This document shows positions 37,589-46,668 of a stretch of 64,000 bases of DNA, one piece after another. The position numbers were made by a program, and so were the translations under genes. Each line of letters opens with the position of its first letter. Within the stretch, counting starts at the first letter, position 1. Where the stretch lies: contig JAJFKR010000020.1 of assembly GCA_021773095.1 (NCBI GenBank), positions 1 to 64,000 of the forward strand, read 5' to 3'. The notes below the pieces were generated by a model. It had not been told where the DNA came from, did not search any database, and saw only the letters and a program-made list of their open reading frames with translations. Source of the stretch: Woeseiaceae bacterium (lineage in GTDB: Bacteria > Pseudomonadota > Gammaproteobacteria > Steroidobacterales > Woeseiaceae).

Positions 37589-39778
37589 TCAACCGCTACC
37601 CAGTTGAAACGCCAGTAACGCTCCGACATAACCTATCGAGGTCATGTATACCCAAGCGAAAACAGGCCAGCGCCAGGTATTGGTTTCACGGCGAATGACG
37701 GCAAGCGTTGCGGCGCATTGCAGGCAGCATGCGTAAAAAATCAGTAGCCCGATAACCATGGGCAGCGTAAATACCGGGCTACCGTTAGCCCATGTCGACG
37801 CTTTGAGCCGTCCGCTTAAGGTAGCGTCGTCCGCTTCATCGCCAACGGCATATACGGTACCAAGCACCGCGATGACGACTTCCCGCGCGGGAAATCCGGC
37901 GATGACTGCGGCCGATACACGCCAATCCCAGCCCAGTGGTCTGAACAGTGGTTCGACCGTCTTTCCTGCCCGGCCCAACCAGCTTTGTTCAAGCTGTGCA
38001 GCGGCCGCGACATGATCGATGCGCTCGTATTCCGCTGCGAGTTGTTCTCCAGACAACGAATACGTCGCCGTTTGCCGCTGTTTTTCGACTTCAGTCCCGA
38101 TGATCTGTGAGCGCGGAAAATAAGCGAGTGCCCACACGACCACGGCAACCGTAAAGATGACCGTACCGGCGCGATACAGGAAAACTTTTACGCGACCGAG
38201 TAGCTGTATGAGAACGGTCTGCACATTGGGCCTGCGAAACTCCGGCAGCATCAACGCGAAAGGTGGTTTCGGACCGCGTAACGCGGTCTTGCGCATCAAC
38301 AGCGCCGTCAGGATACCCATGACGATGCCAAAAATGTAGAGACCAAACAGCACCAGTCCCTGCAGGTTCATGAAACCAACACGGTCCTCGGGCACAAATG
38401 CAGCTATTAGTAACGCATAGACGGGCAGGCGTGCGGAACAGGTCATGAACGGCGCGGCCATGATCGTGGCGATTCTGTCGCGACGACTGGGAATAACACG
38501 AGTCGCCATTATGCCGGGCACTGCACAGGCAAAACTCGAAATCATCGGGATGATCGACTGACCTGACAAACCGACGGAACGCATCGTTCTGTCCATCAGG
38601 TATGCGGCCCGCGCAAGATAGCCCGAGTCTTCGAGTAGAATGATAAACAGGAAGAGGATTAGTATTTGCGGCAGGAAGATAATGACGCTGCCCACGCCGG
38701 CGATAATACCGTCAGCGATGAGGCTCGAAAACGCGCCGTCGCCGAGTGTCGCAGCGACCGTTGAACCGAGTGATCCTGCGACGCCATCAATGAAATCCAT
38801 AATCGGCGTTGCCCAGGCAAAGACTGCCTGGAATACGACCGCCATGACAATGAACAGTCCGACAGTGCCGGCTATCGGTTGATTTAAGAAAGTGGTAATT
38901 CCTGTACGCCAGGACTGCAACTTCGGTACCGACCGCTGCACCGTATTTAAGGTGTCGCGAACCCAGTCATAACGAATACGTGCCTCGATAGCGAGCGGTG
39001 GTTCACCGGCAAATAAGTCATCACGCAGTTCCTCCAGAAAACCGACAACGTCCCCGTCAAGACCGGCAGTGAATGACTGGTTGCGCTCGGTAACGCCATC
39101 AATTAATAGGCGCTTGCATTCTGTTGCTGACAGCTCGTCATTTGACCGGGATTGAAGTTTTTTTGCCGCCTCAGTCAATTCCGGCCACACGGTGATATCC
39201 TGAAACGCCGGCCTGTCCTGCAGTTCAGTAATCGCCGCTCTTAATTTCGCAAGGCCTGCGCCTGTGGTTGCTACCACGCTGCATATTTTTACACCGCCGA
39301 CGGCCTGACTGAGCGCATCGAGGTCGATGTCGATGCCTGACTGCGCCGCTGCATCCGACATCGTCAGCGCAACGACCATGGGCATTTGTAATTCGATCAG
39401 TTGCTGCAGCAAAAACAGGCCCTGATACAAGTTGGTCGCATCGAGCACGGCAAGAATACCGTCCGGCGCACTCGAGCCCTCCATGCGACCCAGAATGACG
39501 TCCACAGCAATCTGTTCTTCGAGCGAATGTGCGCTAAGGGAGTGTGTACCGGGCAAGTCGATCAGCTCGGTTTTCTTGCCGTCGAAGGACAGCGTGCCAA
39601 CGTGGCGTTCGACAGTCACGCCGGGATAATTACCGATCCGCTGCTTCAGGCCGGTCAACCGATTGAACAAGGTGCTCTTGCCGGAATTGGGGCTACCGAC
39701 AACCGCAATACGGGCTTCTGCACCCCGTCTTACTGCTATCTCACCGGCTGAAATTCGAATTTCGGAAGGTTTAGTCAC
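37589..39778 (-). CDS. feoB: Ferrous iron transport protein B
   Basis: A 729-residue Fe(II) permease. The N-terminal GTPase has G1 GSPNSGKST, G2 near NYPGVTVE, G3 DLPGTHSL and a G4-like ALTMSD. Two gate repeats and about ten helices follow, including VPGIMATRVI and GFPAREVVI. Fe2+ enters the cytoplasm under anoxic or microoxic conditions. The start overlaps the end of feoA by 8 bases, so the two are coupled. No feoC is present; the next gene is convergent. Iron control is predicted through the Fur-like box upstream of feoA. Confidence 0.96.
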   Translation of the reverse strand: MTKPSEIRISAGEIAVRRGAEARIAVVGSPNSGKSTLFNRLTGLKQRIGNYPGVTVERHVGTLSFDGKKTELIDLPGTHSLSAHSLEEQIAVDVILGRMEGSSAPDGILAVLDATNLYQGLFLLQQLIELQMPMVVALTMSDAAAQSGIDIDLDALSQAVGGVKICSVVATTGAGLAKLRAAITELQDRPAFQDITVWPELTEAAKKLQSRSNDELSATECKRLLIDGVTERNQSFTAGLDGDVVGFLEELRDDLFAGEPPLAIEARIRYDWVRDTLNTVQRSVPKLQSWRTGITTFLNQPIAGTVGLFIVMAVVFQAVFAWATPIMDFIDGVAGSLGSTVAATLGDGAFSSLIADGIIAGVGSVIIFLPQILILFLFIILLEDSGYLARAAYLMDRTMRSVGLSGQSIIPMISSFACAVPGIMATRVIPSRRDRIATIMAAPFMTCSARLPVYALLIAAFVPEDRVGFMNLQGLVLFGLYIFGIVMGILTALLMRKTALRGPKPPFALMLPEFRRPNVQTVLIQLLGRVKVFLYRAGTVIFTVAVVVWALAYFPRSQIIGTEVEKQRQTATYSLSGEQLAAEYERIDHVAAAAQLEQSWLGRAGKTVEPLFRPLGWDWRVSAAVIAGFPAREVVIAVLGTVYAVGDEADDATLSGRLKASTWANGSPVFTLPMVIGLLIFYACCLQCAATLAVIRRETNTWRWPVFAWVYMTSIGYVGALLAFQLGSG

Positions 39779-40022
39779 CAGCCACTACGGGTGCGACCTG
39801 AAAAAACCTGGCGTGCTCCTGCCGTAGCGAGATACCACAACCAAACAAACGGAATTCGATCGGGTCACCACCGATCGCGGTGCTTGCATGCTCTATTTCT
39901 GCGCCCTCCACCAGGCCCAGCACCATGAGACGCTGCACCTGTGGATCGCTGGCGTCGACGGACTGAATGATACCTTTTTCGCCGTGTTTTAATGTTGCAA
40001 GCGTGTAACTGTTTAATTCCAT
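39771..40022 (-). CDS. feoA: Ferrous iron transport protein A
   Basis: An 83-residue SH3-like cytoplasmic partner of FeoB. Family features include an early KHGEKGIIQSV strand, QRLMVLGLVEGAEIE and a final ISLRQEHARFFQV segment. It is the first gene of feoAB, 35 bp below the Fur-like box. Confidence 0.93.
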   Translation of the reverse strand: MELNSYTLATLKHGEKGIIQSVDASDPQVQRLMVLGLVEGAEIEHASTAIGGDPIEFRLFGCGISLRQEHARFFQVAPVVAGD

Positions 40023-40053
40023 TAGGTTTTTCCGAGCGGGGTCCCTGTAGTTC

Positions 40054-40072
40054 TTAAATGATAATCATTCGC
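40054..40072. promoter_or_regulatory. Fur box over the feoA promoter
   Basis: The core ATGATAATCATT (40058-40069) is a perfect 12-base palindrome identical to the centre of the Fur consensus; I count 14 of 19 matches overall. On the minus strand it covers the predicted -10 TATCAT, which has TTGCGT (40081-40086) 17 bp upstream. Iron-bound Fur would block feoAB. Confidence 0.8.
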
Positions 40073-40113
40073 ATTAATATACGCAATAGGGAAATGTACG
40101 GACCGTGAATGGG

Positions 40114-40749
40114 TTAACAGTTTGGGCGCCCGATTTCGTTGGGCAACACGGCCTCAATTCGCTCCATGACGTCCAGTCTGTGCACCAGATCGTGGATGTA
40201 GTCGAGCTCATCGGTCTCAAGTATCAACACCTCCCCCATCTCGTAGGAGGCGATCCACGCTTCGTAGTTGCGATCGAGCCGCTTCAGGTACGACAGCGGA
40301 ATATCCTGCTCCATCCTGCGACCGCGCAACCGAATTCTTTGTCGCAACGTGCGCATCGAACAGCGCAGGTAAATCATCAGATCCGGCGGCCGAATAGCGT
40401 CGAGGATCGCCTGATAAAAACCCTGGTAGGTCTCCCAGTCGCGTTTTGAAATCTTCTTCATCTGATGCAAGGCCGTCGCAAAAATCTCCGCATCCTCAAA
40501 AATCGTCCGGTCCAGCGCGACAACCCCTGGCTGGCGATCGAGCTCCTGATGCAGGCGAAATTTGTTACTCAGAAAATACAACTGCGACTGAAATGCCCAG
40601 CGTTTCATGTCCTTATAAAAATCGGCGAGATACGGATTCTCGTCGTTGGGTTCATAAAAAGGAGAAACATCGTAAGTGCGGTGCAAAAAATCGACGAGTG
40701 TCGATTTACCCGAGCCCATATTACCAGCGATTGCGATTGTCTTTTTCAT
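40114..40749 (-). CDS. Deoxynucleoside kinase family protein
   Basis: A 211-residue nucleoside kinase that phosphorylates a deoxynucleoside with ATP. The start ATG at 40749 gives MKKTIAIAGNMGSGKSTLVD, with the P-loop at residues 9-16; the longer frame adds seven unsupported residues. The DRTIFEDAEIFA segment matches the catalytic Asp-Arg region, and RLRGRRME the arginine-rich lid. It resembles the bacterial deoxyadenosine/deoxyguanosine kinase group; the base preference is not readable. It is divergent from hpt by only 39 bp, placing two salvage enzymes back to back. Confidence 0.85.
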   Translation of the reverse strand: MKKTIAIAGNMGSGKSTLVDFLHRTYDVSPFYEPNDENPYLADFYKDMKRWAFQSQLYFLSNKFRLHQELDRQPGVVALDRTIFEDAEIFATALHQMKKISKRDWETYQGFYQAILDAIRPPDLMIYLRCSMRTLRQRIRLRGRRMEQDIPLSYLKRLDRNYEAWIASYEMGEVLILETDELDYIHDLVHRLDVMERIEAVLPNEIGRPNC

Positions 40750-40788
40750 TGCCGCTGTACCATACCGCAATCCTGCTATGATTGAGAC

Positions 40789-41322
40789 GTGAACAAAGAA
40801 ACTCCCGAAGTACTCATCAGCGAAGAAGAAATTCAGGCCCGCGTACTGGCATTGGCGGCAGAGATATCATCCGATTACAGAGACGCAGATGAACTGGTTA
40901 TGGTCGGCGTGTTGAAAGGCTCGTTTATCTTCCTCGCGGACCTGTCGCGGCGCCTCAGCATTCCACGCACCATCGAATTCATCGCCGTATCAAGCTATGG
41001 CAACGGCAGCATCTCAAGCGGTGCTGTGCGTCTTGTCATGGACGTTCGCGGCAACATCGAAGGCAAGCATGTATTAATCGTCGAAGACATTGTCGATACT
41101 GGACATACGATTAAGTATCTGACTGGCATGATGAAATCGCATCGGCCTGCGTCTGTTAAGACTGCGGCACTGGTGCGCAAGGCCGAGAGCGCCGAGGTGG
41201 ATGTCACCATCGACTACCTGGGCTTCGACATCGGTGACGAATGGGTTGTCGGCTACGGGCTCGACTTCGCAGAACAATATCGCACTCTGCCCTACATCGG
41301 ATTTGTTAAGCCCACAGACTAG
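40789..41322 (+). CDS. hpt: Hypoxanthine phosphoribosyltransferase
   Basis: Salvages hypoxanthine (and guanine) with PRPP to IMP or GMP (EC 2.4.2.8). The PRPP-binding motif reads VLIVEDIVDTGHTI, the flexible loop SSYGN and the base pocket DEWVVGYGLDF with Asp and Trp/Val as in family members. The 177-residue length is normal. It starts at GTG 40789. It is back to back with the deoxynucleoside kinase, and its 3' end is 6 bp from the convergent CDF gene. Confidence 0.95.
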   Translation: MNKETPEVLISEEEIQARVLALAAEISSDYRDADELVMVGVLKGSFIFLADLSRRLSIPRTIEFIAVSSYGNGSISSGAVRLVMDVRGNIEGKHVLIVEDIVDTGHTIKYLTGMMKSHRPASVKTAALVRKAESAEVDVTIDYLGFDIGDEWVVGYGLDFAEQYRTLPYIGFVKPTD

Positions 41323-41328
41323 TTGGCC

Positions 41329-42246
41329 CTAATGGTCAGAACAACCATCCACATCCACTTCGATGGTCGAGTGTCCAATTCCGTATTCGCATTTCAAGAA
41401 CCGCTTGGCTTTGCGAATGACCTCGGACTGAGTTGCGTCGTCGTTAACCGACATGTGCATGGTCAACATCAGTTCCTGCGGTGTCAGTCCCCAGATGTGA
41501 ACGTGGTGAATTTCACAGACTCCGGGCACTCCGGCAACGATTCGGTCCTGCATCATTTGCACGTCTAGCCACTCGGGCGCACCCTCCAGCAAAATATGGG
41601 CACTGCGTTTGACCAGCGACCCCGCGCTTTTTAGAATCAGCGCTGCGACCGCGACCGACAGGATCGGGTCAATCAGCGTCCACCCGGTGTAAATAATCAC
41701 CAGGGCCGCAACGATCGCTGCAACCGAACCCAGCAAGTCCCCCGCCACGTGCAATGCCGCACCGCGAATATTCAGGTTGTCCTGATCCCCTGAGTGCAGA
41801 ACCGCGAAGGAGACCAGGTTCACTACCAGTCCGGCAGCCGCAACAACCAGCATGGTTTCCCCGAGTATTTCATTCGGGTTTATGAAACGGCTTATCGCCT
41901 CGAACACTATCCAACCGACGACGGCGAGCAGACTCAGTCCGTTGACAAAGGCCGCGAGAATCTGAAATCGCTGGTATCCAAATGTGAGCTTGCCGTCGGG
42001 TGGTCGTTTGCTGACGTGAAAAGCCATGGCGGCAAGTGCCAGGGCCATCGTGTCGGTCAACATGTGACCGGCGTCGGCCAACAGGGCCAGTGATCCCGAG
42101 ATGATGCCGCCAATGACCTCGACGATCATGAATGCACCGGTCAACACGAGCGCAACCATCACCCGCCTCAGGTTCTTCTCATTGGCCTTGTGCGCGTGAG
42201 ATTGCGCTACATCCTGATCATTGTCGTTATGGTGGTCGCGCGTCAT
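41329..42246 (-). CDS. Cation diffusion facilitator, ZitB/CzcD-like zinc exporter
   Basis: A 305-residue inner-membrane metal/proton antiporter. A His- and Asp-rich N-terminus (RDHHNDNDQD) precedes six helices. The metal site has the Zn-type pairs: LADAGHMLTD in TM2 and LHVAGDLLGS in TM5. The cytoplasmic C-terminal ferredoxin-like domain (about 215-300) contains EIHHVHIWGL, which binds metal at the dimer interface. It starts one base after the M20 peptidase stop and is the last gene of the symporter operon. The M20 enzyme upstream is a zinc metallopeptidase family, which may explain the linkage (inference). Confidence 0.92.
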   Translation of the reverse strand: MTRDHHNDNDQDVAQSHAHKANEKNLRRVMVALVLTGAFMIVEVIGGIISGSLALLADAGHMLTDTMALALAAMAFHVSKRPPDGKLTFGYQRFQILAAFVNGLSLLAVVGWIVFEAISRFINPNEILGETMLVVAAAGLVVNLVSFAVLHSGDQDNLNIRGAALHVAGDLLGSVAAIVAALVIIYTGWTLIDPILSVAVAALILKSAGSLVKRSAHILLEGAPEWLDVQMMQDRIVAGVPGVCEIHHVHIWGLTPQELMLTMHMSVNDDATQSEVIRKAKRFLKCEYGIGHSTIEVDVDGCSDH

Positions 42247-42247
42247 G

Positions 42248-43555
42248 TCAGTCGGTCACTTCCTCACGGCTCAGGCGGTAGATAAGAATTGCGGCACGTT
42301 TGATTGCAACCGACATAGTCGTGAGATCCAGGTATTCGTTGGGCGTGTGTCCGTCTCCACCCAGGGCTCCCAATCCAGCGAGGGCGTCGGTGTACGGGGC
42401 GACGAATGAGATATCCGCCGCTCCGCGACGCAATGGATCCAGCGCCGGCATCGGCCCGCGACCCAGCGCGACGTTGATCGCCGACAATTCTCGCTGTAAC
42501 GCCTGGTTACCTTCGGTCGGCGCCATTGGCGGATAGCCATCGGAGAATTCTATTGTTGCGCTGGTATGTGGGAGATTAGCTGCAACAACCTTGCGCATGG
42601 CATCACGTGCCCGATCCAGTTGCTGCTGTGAGATTGTGCGCATTCCGCCGTGTACGACGACCTTACGCGGCACGACATTGGTCTTGCCAAAAGTCGAACC
42701 ACGATTTTGTCCCGGGTCGTATTCGACTTCGGTGCCGCCCTGTATCGTACCGGCATTGAAGGTCAGGTATTCCTCGCCACGTACAGATTCGTAGAACGCA
42801 TCCAGAATACGCGCGGCTTCAAAAATCGCCCCGGCACCCGTCGCGTCGTTAAAGATGTTCGATGAATGAGACTGCTTGCCTTCGACCGTGAGTACCCAAT
42901 TGCTTGAACTGCGCCTCGCGATCGTCGCCCAGTCCTGACCATCGTAGTTCTGAGCTTCTTCGAAACCCAGTGAGATATCGGCCCATTGACCCGCCTCAAT
43001 CAAATGTTTGCGAGAAATGGTCAACGGCCGCCCGGACTTTTCCTCGTCGCCGGTATAGAAAAGAACCATCGGAATGTCATCAAGCGCGCCAATCTCATTG
43101 AGCGCAAGAAGCGCGTACACCATAACGACGTTACCGCTTTTCATGTCCTGAACACCGTGCCCATGAGCCATATCGCCGTCACGCTCGAAGGGCCGCAGGC
43201 CATCAGCTGCTTCAAAGACGGTATCGAGATGCCCGATCAGCAGAAACTTCCTGCCCATGCCATCCTTCCTGCCAACCAGGTGGCCGGCACGAGCGATTTC
43301 AGCAGGCATCTCAATCCACTGGGTCGCAAGACCCAGAGCATCGAGTTCGCGACGCATTACGTTACCAACCTCACGCACACCCTCAAGACTCAAACTGCCG
43401 CTTGGGATATCAACGGTTTCCTTCAAGAGGGCGATGGCGTCGTCTGAATGCGCGTCAATCCAGTTCGCCATGCGTTGCTCATCAGGTGTTAATGATTCGG
43501 CCAATGCAGGGGCGAGGGTGAAAAGAAGAACTAAAACGAAAAACAATCGAATCAT
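42248..43555 (-). CDS. Secreted M20-family metallopeptidase, glutamate carboxypeptidase-like
   Basis: A 435-residue exported hydrolase with signal peptide ending near APALA. The M20 dizinc ligands occur in IGHLDTV, GVQDMKSG and YTGDEEKSG (catalytic Glu pair), with a later dimerisation domain (about 200-320) and a C-terminal metal-His segment GGDGHTPNEY. It resembles carboxypeptidase G2-type enzymes that remove C-terminal glutamate from folates and peptides. The ATG at 43555 overlaps the symporter stop (ATGA). A periplasmic peptidase next to a Na+/solute symporter suggests release of an amino acid then taken up (inference). Confidence 0.9.
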   Translation of the reverse strand: MIRLFFVLVLLFTLAPALAESLTPDEQRMANWIDAHSDDAIALLKETVDIPSGSLSLEGVREVGNVMRRELDALGLATQWIEMPAEIARAGHLVGRKDGMGRKFLLIGHLDTVFEAADGLRPFERDGDMAHGHGVQDMKSGNVVMVYALLALNEIGALDDIPMVLFYTGDEEKSGRPLTISRKHLIEAGQWADISLGFEEAQNYDGQDWATIARRSSSNWVLTVEGKQSHSSNIFNDATGAGAIFEAARILDAFYESVRGEEYLTFNAGTIQGGTEVEYDPGQNRGSTFGKTNVVPRKVVVHGGMRTISQQQLDRARDAMRKVVAANLPHTSATIEFSDGYPPMAPTEGNQALQRELSAINVALGRGPMPALDPLRRGAADISFVAPYTDALAGLGALGGDGHTPNEYLDLTTMSVAIKRAAILIYRLSREEVTD

Positions 43556-45324
43556 GATTTGATTTCCATGTGGCGTGGCACGCGAATGTGCTCGACCATG
43601 TGTTGAATGTGTTCAGGTGGCGGGCGTGTCATGAAGCTGACAGAGAATGCGGCAGCAAAATTCAAACACATGCCAATGACACCGATACCCTCGGGCGAGA
43701 TTCCCAGCAACCAGTGCTCGGCCGTATTCACACCCCAGGGCGCACCAGCCCATTTGAGAAACAGACCCTTGAAGAACTCGATGTAACCGTAGGTGAACAA
43801 CAAACCCGTTAGCATCCCCGCGATCGCCCCTTCACGGTTAACTCGCTTGAAGAATATTCCCATTAGGATAACGGGGAACAACGATGCGGCCGCGAGACCA
43901 AATGCAAACGCTACGACTTGTGCGACCCAACCCGGTGGGTCGAAGCCGAGGTAGCCCGCTACCAGGATCGCGAATGCCGCCGCGATGCGTCCGGCCAGCA
44001 ATTCCTTTTTCTCGGAAATCGTCGGTACGAAAATCCCCTTGATCAAATCATGGGAAACAGCGGCGGAAATAACCAGCAACAGTCCTGCGGCGGTCGACAG
44101 GGCGGCGGCAACACCGCCGGCCGCGACCAGTGCAATCACCCAGTTTGGTAGGCCTGCGATCTCGGGGTTTGCGAGCACCATGATGTCCCGGTCAACAGTG
44201 AGCTCATTGCCCTGCCAACCGTATTTCTCCGCATGCGGCGCGAACGAAGGATTTGCGTCGTTGTAGTACTGCATACGACCGTCGCCGTTCTTGTCGTCGA
44301 ACGACACCAGCCCCGTCTGCTCCCAGGTGTTGATCCAGGCGGGGCGTTGTTCATAAGCAATATTGCCATCAACAGCACCGACCTCTCCGGTCTGGACGGT
44401 ATTGATCAGGTTGTAACGCGCCATCGAACCGACAGCGGGTGCGGTCGTATACAAAATTGCAATAAACAACAGCGCATAACCCGCCGAGATCCGTGCGTCG
44501 CGAACTTTCGGCACGGTAAAAAACCGCACGATGACGTGCGGCAATCCTGCTGTTCCAACCATCAGGGCCATCGTGATACAAAATACATCGATGCGGCTCT
44601 TGGTGCCGGAGGTGTACTGGTTAAAACCCAGCGACGTGACGATGTCATCGAGTTTGTCGAGTAAGGCCGTGCCCGAGCCCGCAATCTCGCTGCCGAATGC
44701 AAGCTGCGGTATCGGGTTGTCGGTGATCTGAATCGCGATGAATATCGCCGGCACTGTATAAGCGAAAATCAGCACACAATATTGCGCGACCTGTGTGTAG
44801 GTGATTCCCTTCATGCCGCCGAGCACGGCGTAAATGAACACGACACCCATGCCGATCATCAGACCGACCGTCACCTCGACCTCGAGAAAGCGTGAGAAAA
44901 CAATGCCGACGCCGCGCATTTGTCCCGCGACATAGGTAAACGAAATGAAGATCAGACAAATGACAGCAACGATTCGCGCCGTCTTCGAGTAATAACGCTC
45001 AGCGATGAATTCGGGAACCGTAAATTTGCCGAACTTGCGAAGGTAAGGCGCGAGCAGTAATGCCAGCAACACGTAGCCGCCCGTCCAGCCCATCAGGTAG
45101 ACAGAACCGTCGTAACCGAGGAAGGCGATCAGTCCGGCCATCGATATGAAGGACGCCGCACTCATCCAGTCGGCCGCAGTCGCCATCCCGTTCGCAAGCG
45201 GCGAAACGCCCTTGCCGGCTATGTAGAAATCGCCCGTATTATGCGCACGCGACCAAATTGCAATACCGATGTAAAGCGCGAAACTCAGTCCGACGACGAC
45301 GTACGTTAATGCCTGAAGACTCAT
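43552..45324 (-). CDS. Sodium:solute symporter, VC_2705-type large subunit
   Basis: A 590-residue SSS-family transporter with about 13 helices. Family segments include ADWMSAASFISMAGLIAF (TM1/2 Na+ region), YTQVAQYCVLIFAY and GGVAAALSTAAGLLLVISA with the Ser-Thr of the second Na+ site. Between TM8 and TM9 is an extracytoplasmic insertion of about 70 residues containing FDDKNGDGRMQYYND, an EF-hand-like loop. Large subunits of this type work with a small DUF4212 subunit, which is encoded 9 bp upstream. The substrate may be a short organic acid such as acetate, judged only from family resemblance to ActP. Confidence 0.92.
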   Translation of the reverse strand: MSLQALTYVVVGLSFALYIGIAIWSRAHNTGDFYIAGKGVSPLANGMATAADWMSAASFISMAGLIAFLGYDGSVYLMGWTGGYVLLALLLAPYLRKFGKFTVPEFIAERYYSKTARIVAVICLIFISFTYVAGQMRGVGIVFSRFLEVEVTVGLMIGMGVVFIYAVLGGMKGITYTQVAQYCVLIFAYTVPAIFIAIQITDNPIPQLAFGSEIAGSGTALLDKLDDIVTSLGFNQYTSGTKSRIDVFCITMALMVGTAGLPHVIVRFFTVPKVRDARISAGYALLFIAILYTTAPAVGSMARYNLINTVQTGEVGAVDGNIAYEQRPAWINTWEQTGLVSFDDKNGDGRMQYYNDANPSFAPHAEKYGWQGNELTVDRDIMVLANPEIAGLPNWVIALVAAGGVAAALSTAAGLLLVISAAVSHDLIKGIFVPTISEKKELLAGRIAAAFAILVAGYLGFDPPGWVAQVVAFAFGLAAASLFPVILMGIFFKRVNREGAIAGMLTGLLFTYGYIEFFKGLFLKWAGAPWGVNTAEHWLLGISPEGIGVIGMCLNFAAAFSVSFMTRPPPEHIQHMVEHIRVPRHMEIKS

Positions 45325-45333
45325 GTCAGCGCC

Positions 45334-45591
45334 TCAGTCTTCGTGTACGTCATGTTCACGGTCTAAGCGACTCATGCGCCAGGCATAGAAAAAGATCAGC
45401 GCTACAAAGACGTAAATCGAACCCTGCTGCGCAAACCAGAAGCCGAGCTTGAAGCCGCCGAAACGAATCGTATTGAGTTGCTCGACCAGGAGAATTCCAA
45501 AGCCAAAGGAAACAGTGAACCAGATTACAAGGCACAGCCCCACGAGTCGCAGGTTGGCGCGCCAGTAGGCCAGACGTTTGTCTTTGTTCAT
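45334..45591 (-). CDS. DUF4212 small subunit of sodium:solute symporter
   Basis: An 85-residue membrane protein with two helices (about 15-38 and 50-72) separated by a short loop, starting MNKDKRLAYWRANLRLVG. This N-terminal pattern, FVALIFFYAW in the second helix and an acidic tail (DREHDVHED) fit the small-subunit family. The ATG at 45591 is preferred to one three codons upstream. It precedes the large subunit by 9 bp, and its start is 49 bp from the divergent dehalogenase start, so both promoters must be compact or overlap. Confidence 0.9.
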   Translation of the reverse strand: MNKDKRLAYWRANLRLVGLCLVIWFTVSFGFGILLVEQLNTIRFGGFKLGFWFAQQGSIYVFVALIFFYAWRMSRLDREHDVHED

Positions 45592-45640
45592 GAATCCCAC
45601 CTAACTTGTTATTGTGGCTCAATGTAGCAGGGAGAGTACG

Positions 45641-46513
45641 ATGATCTCAACGCAAGAACACGATAAGAAATTCGTTACCGTCAATGGCAAGAAGATGGCC
45701 TATGTCGAAATGGGTGCAGGCGACCCCATTGTGTTCCAGCACGGCAATCCGACTTCGTCCTATCTGTGGCGAAATATCATGCCGCAATTAGCGGCGCGGG
45801 GCCGCTGCATCGCAGTGGATCTTATCGGCATGGGCGACTCGGAGAAACTCGATCATTCCGGCCCGGACAGCTACCGGTATGCAGAGCATCGCGATTACCT
45901 GTTCGCCGCGTGGCAGCAACTGGGCGTTACGGATAACGTGACATTGGTTATTCACGACTGGGGTTCCGCACTGGGCTTCGATTGGGCTATGCAGAACCCG
46001 TCGGTGATCAAGGGTATTGCCTATATGGAAGGCATTGTTCGATCGATGACCTGGGACGAATGGCCGGCATCTATCCAGCCCTTGTTCCAGGGTTTTCGCT
46101 CCGACGCGGGGGAGTCCATGGTGCTGGAGAAGAACGTTTTCGTTGAACGTGTCCTACCCGGCTCGGTGTTGCGCGGCCTGACTGATGAGGAAATGGCTGT
46201 TTATCGCCGTCCGTTCGAGAACGCCGGCGAAGATCGGCGCCCGACACTCACCTGGCCACGACAGATTCCGCTGGCGGGGGAACCCGACGATGTTTGCGCT
46301 ATCGTTGATGCATACGCAAAGTGGCTACGCCAGTCTGACGTGCCCAAACTTTTCATCAACGGCAAACCCGGCGCAATCCTGACGGGTGCGCAACGAGAGT
46401 TCTGTCGCCAGTTTCCGAACCAGACTGAGGTGACGGTCAATGGCAGTCACTTTATTCAGGAAGACTCGCCGGACGATATCGCTGCTGCAATTAACGCCTG
46501 GCTACCCGCATAA
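45641..46513 (+). CDS. Haloalkane dehalogenase, LinB/DhaA subfamily
   Basis: A 290-residue alpha/beta hydrolase that hydrolyses carbon-halogen bonds to alcohol plus halide. It tracks LinB closely: [45 protein letters not shown] and [12 protein letters not shown]. The subfamily II catalytic pentad is complete: Asp106 nucleophile, Trp107 and Asn36 halide stabilisers, Glu130 acid, His270 base. Each sits two positions below its LinB equivalent. The ATG at 45641 follows GGGAGAG; the longer GTG start adds nine unsupported residues. It is divergent from the DUF4212/symporter operon. Native substrate unknown. Confidence 0.93.
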   Translation: MISTQEHDKKFVTVNGKKMAYVEMGAGDPIVFQHGNPTSSYLWRNIMPQLAARGRCIAVDLIGMGDSEKLDHSGPDSYRYAEHRDYLFAAWQQLGVTDNVTLVIHDWGSALGFDWAMQNPSVIKGIAYMEGIVRSMTWDEWPASIQPLFQGFRSDAGESMVLEKNVFVERVLPGSVLRGLTDEEMAVYRRPFENAGEDRRPTLTWPRQIPLAGEPDDVCAIVDAYAKWLRQSDVPKLFINGKPGAILTGAQREFCRQFPNQTEVTVNGSHFIQEDSPDDIAAAINAWLPA

Positions 46514-46520
46514 CGCGGAC

Positions 46521-46668
46521 AAAAAAAAGCGGCTTCTTGCGAATCCGCTTTTTCCAAACCTACGTTAGCACGTGGTCCTGGCCCCCTGAGTCCCCCGCCA
46601 AGTCGTACCTGAAGGTGTCTGGCATTCTTGTGCGAAGTCCATTTGTTGCTCAAAGACTACGCTTATTG
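46521..46668 (-). ncRNA. Possible small RNA ending at the 46521 terminator
   Basis: The gap 46514-46822 has no gene. On the minus strand a TTGACA (46698-46703) lies 17 bp from a poor -10 (GAATTT), and a transcript of about 145 nt would end at the T-rich terminator. The interior is GC-rich, with G-run segments GGGGGACTCAGGGGG and a small CTCAA...TTGAG hairpin. It has five GGA triplets, a feature of CsrA-binding RNAs. I could not match it to a known RNA family. An alternative is simply the 3' UTR of the gene at 46823. Confidence 0.25.
46524..46553. terminator. Bidirectional rho-independent terminator
   Basis: Nine-base arms AAAAAGCGG (46524-46532) and CCGCTTTTT (46545-46553) enclose a 12-base loop. 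On the plus strand it ends the dehalogenase transcript 11 bases past its stop with five T; on the minus strand the T run is eight long, making the reverse direction the stronger terminator. Confidence 0.8.
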
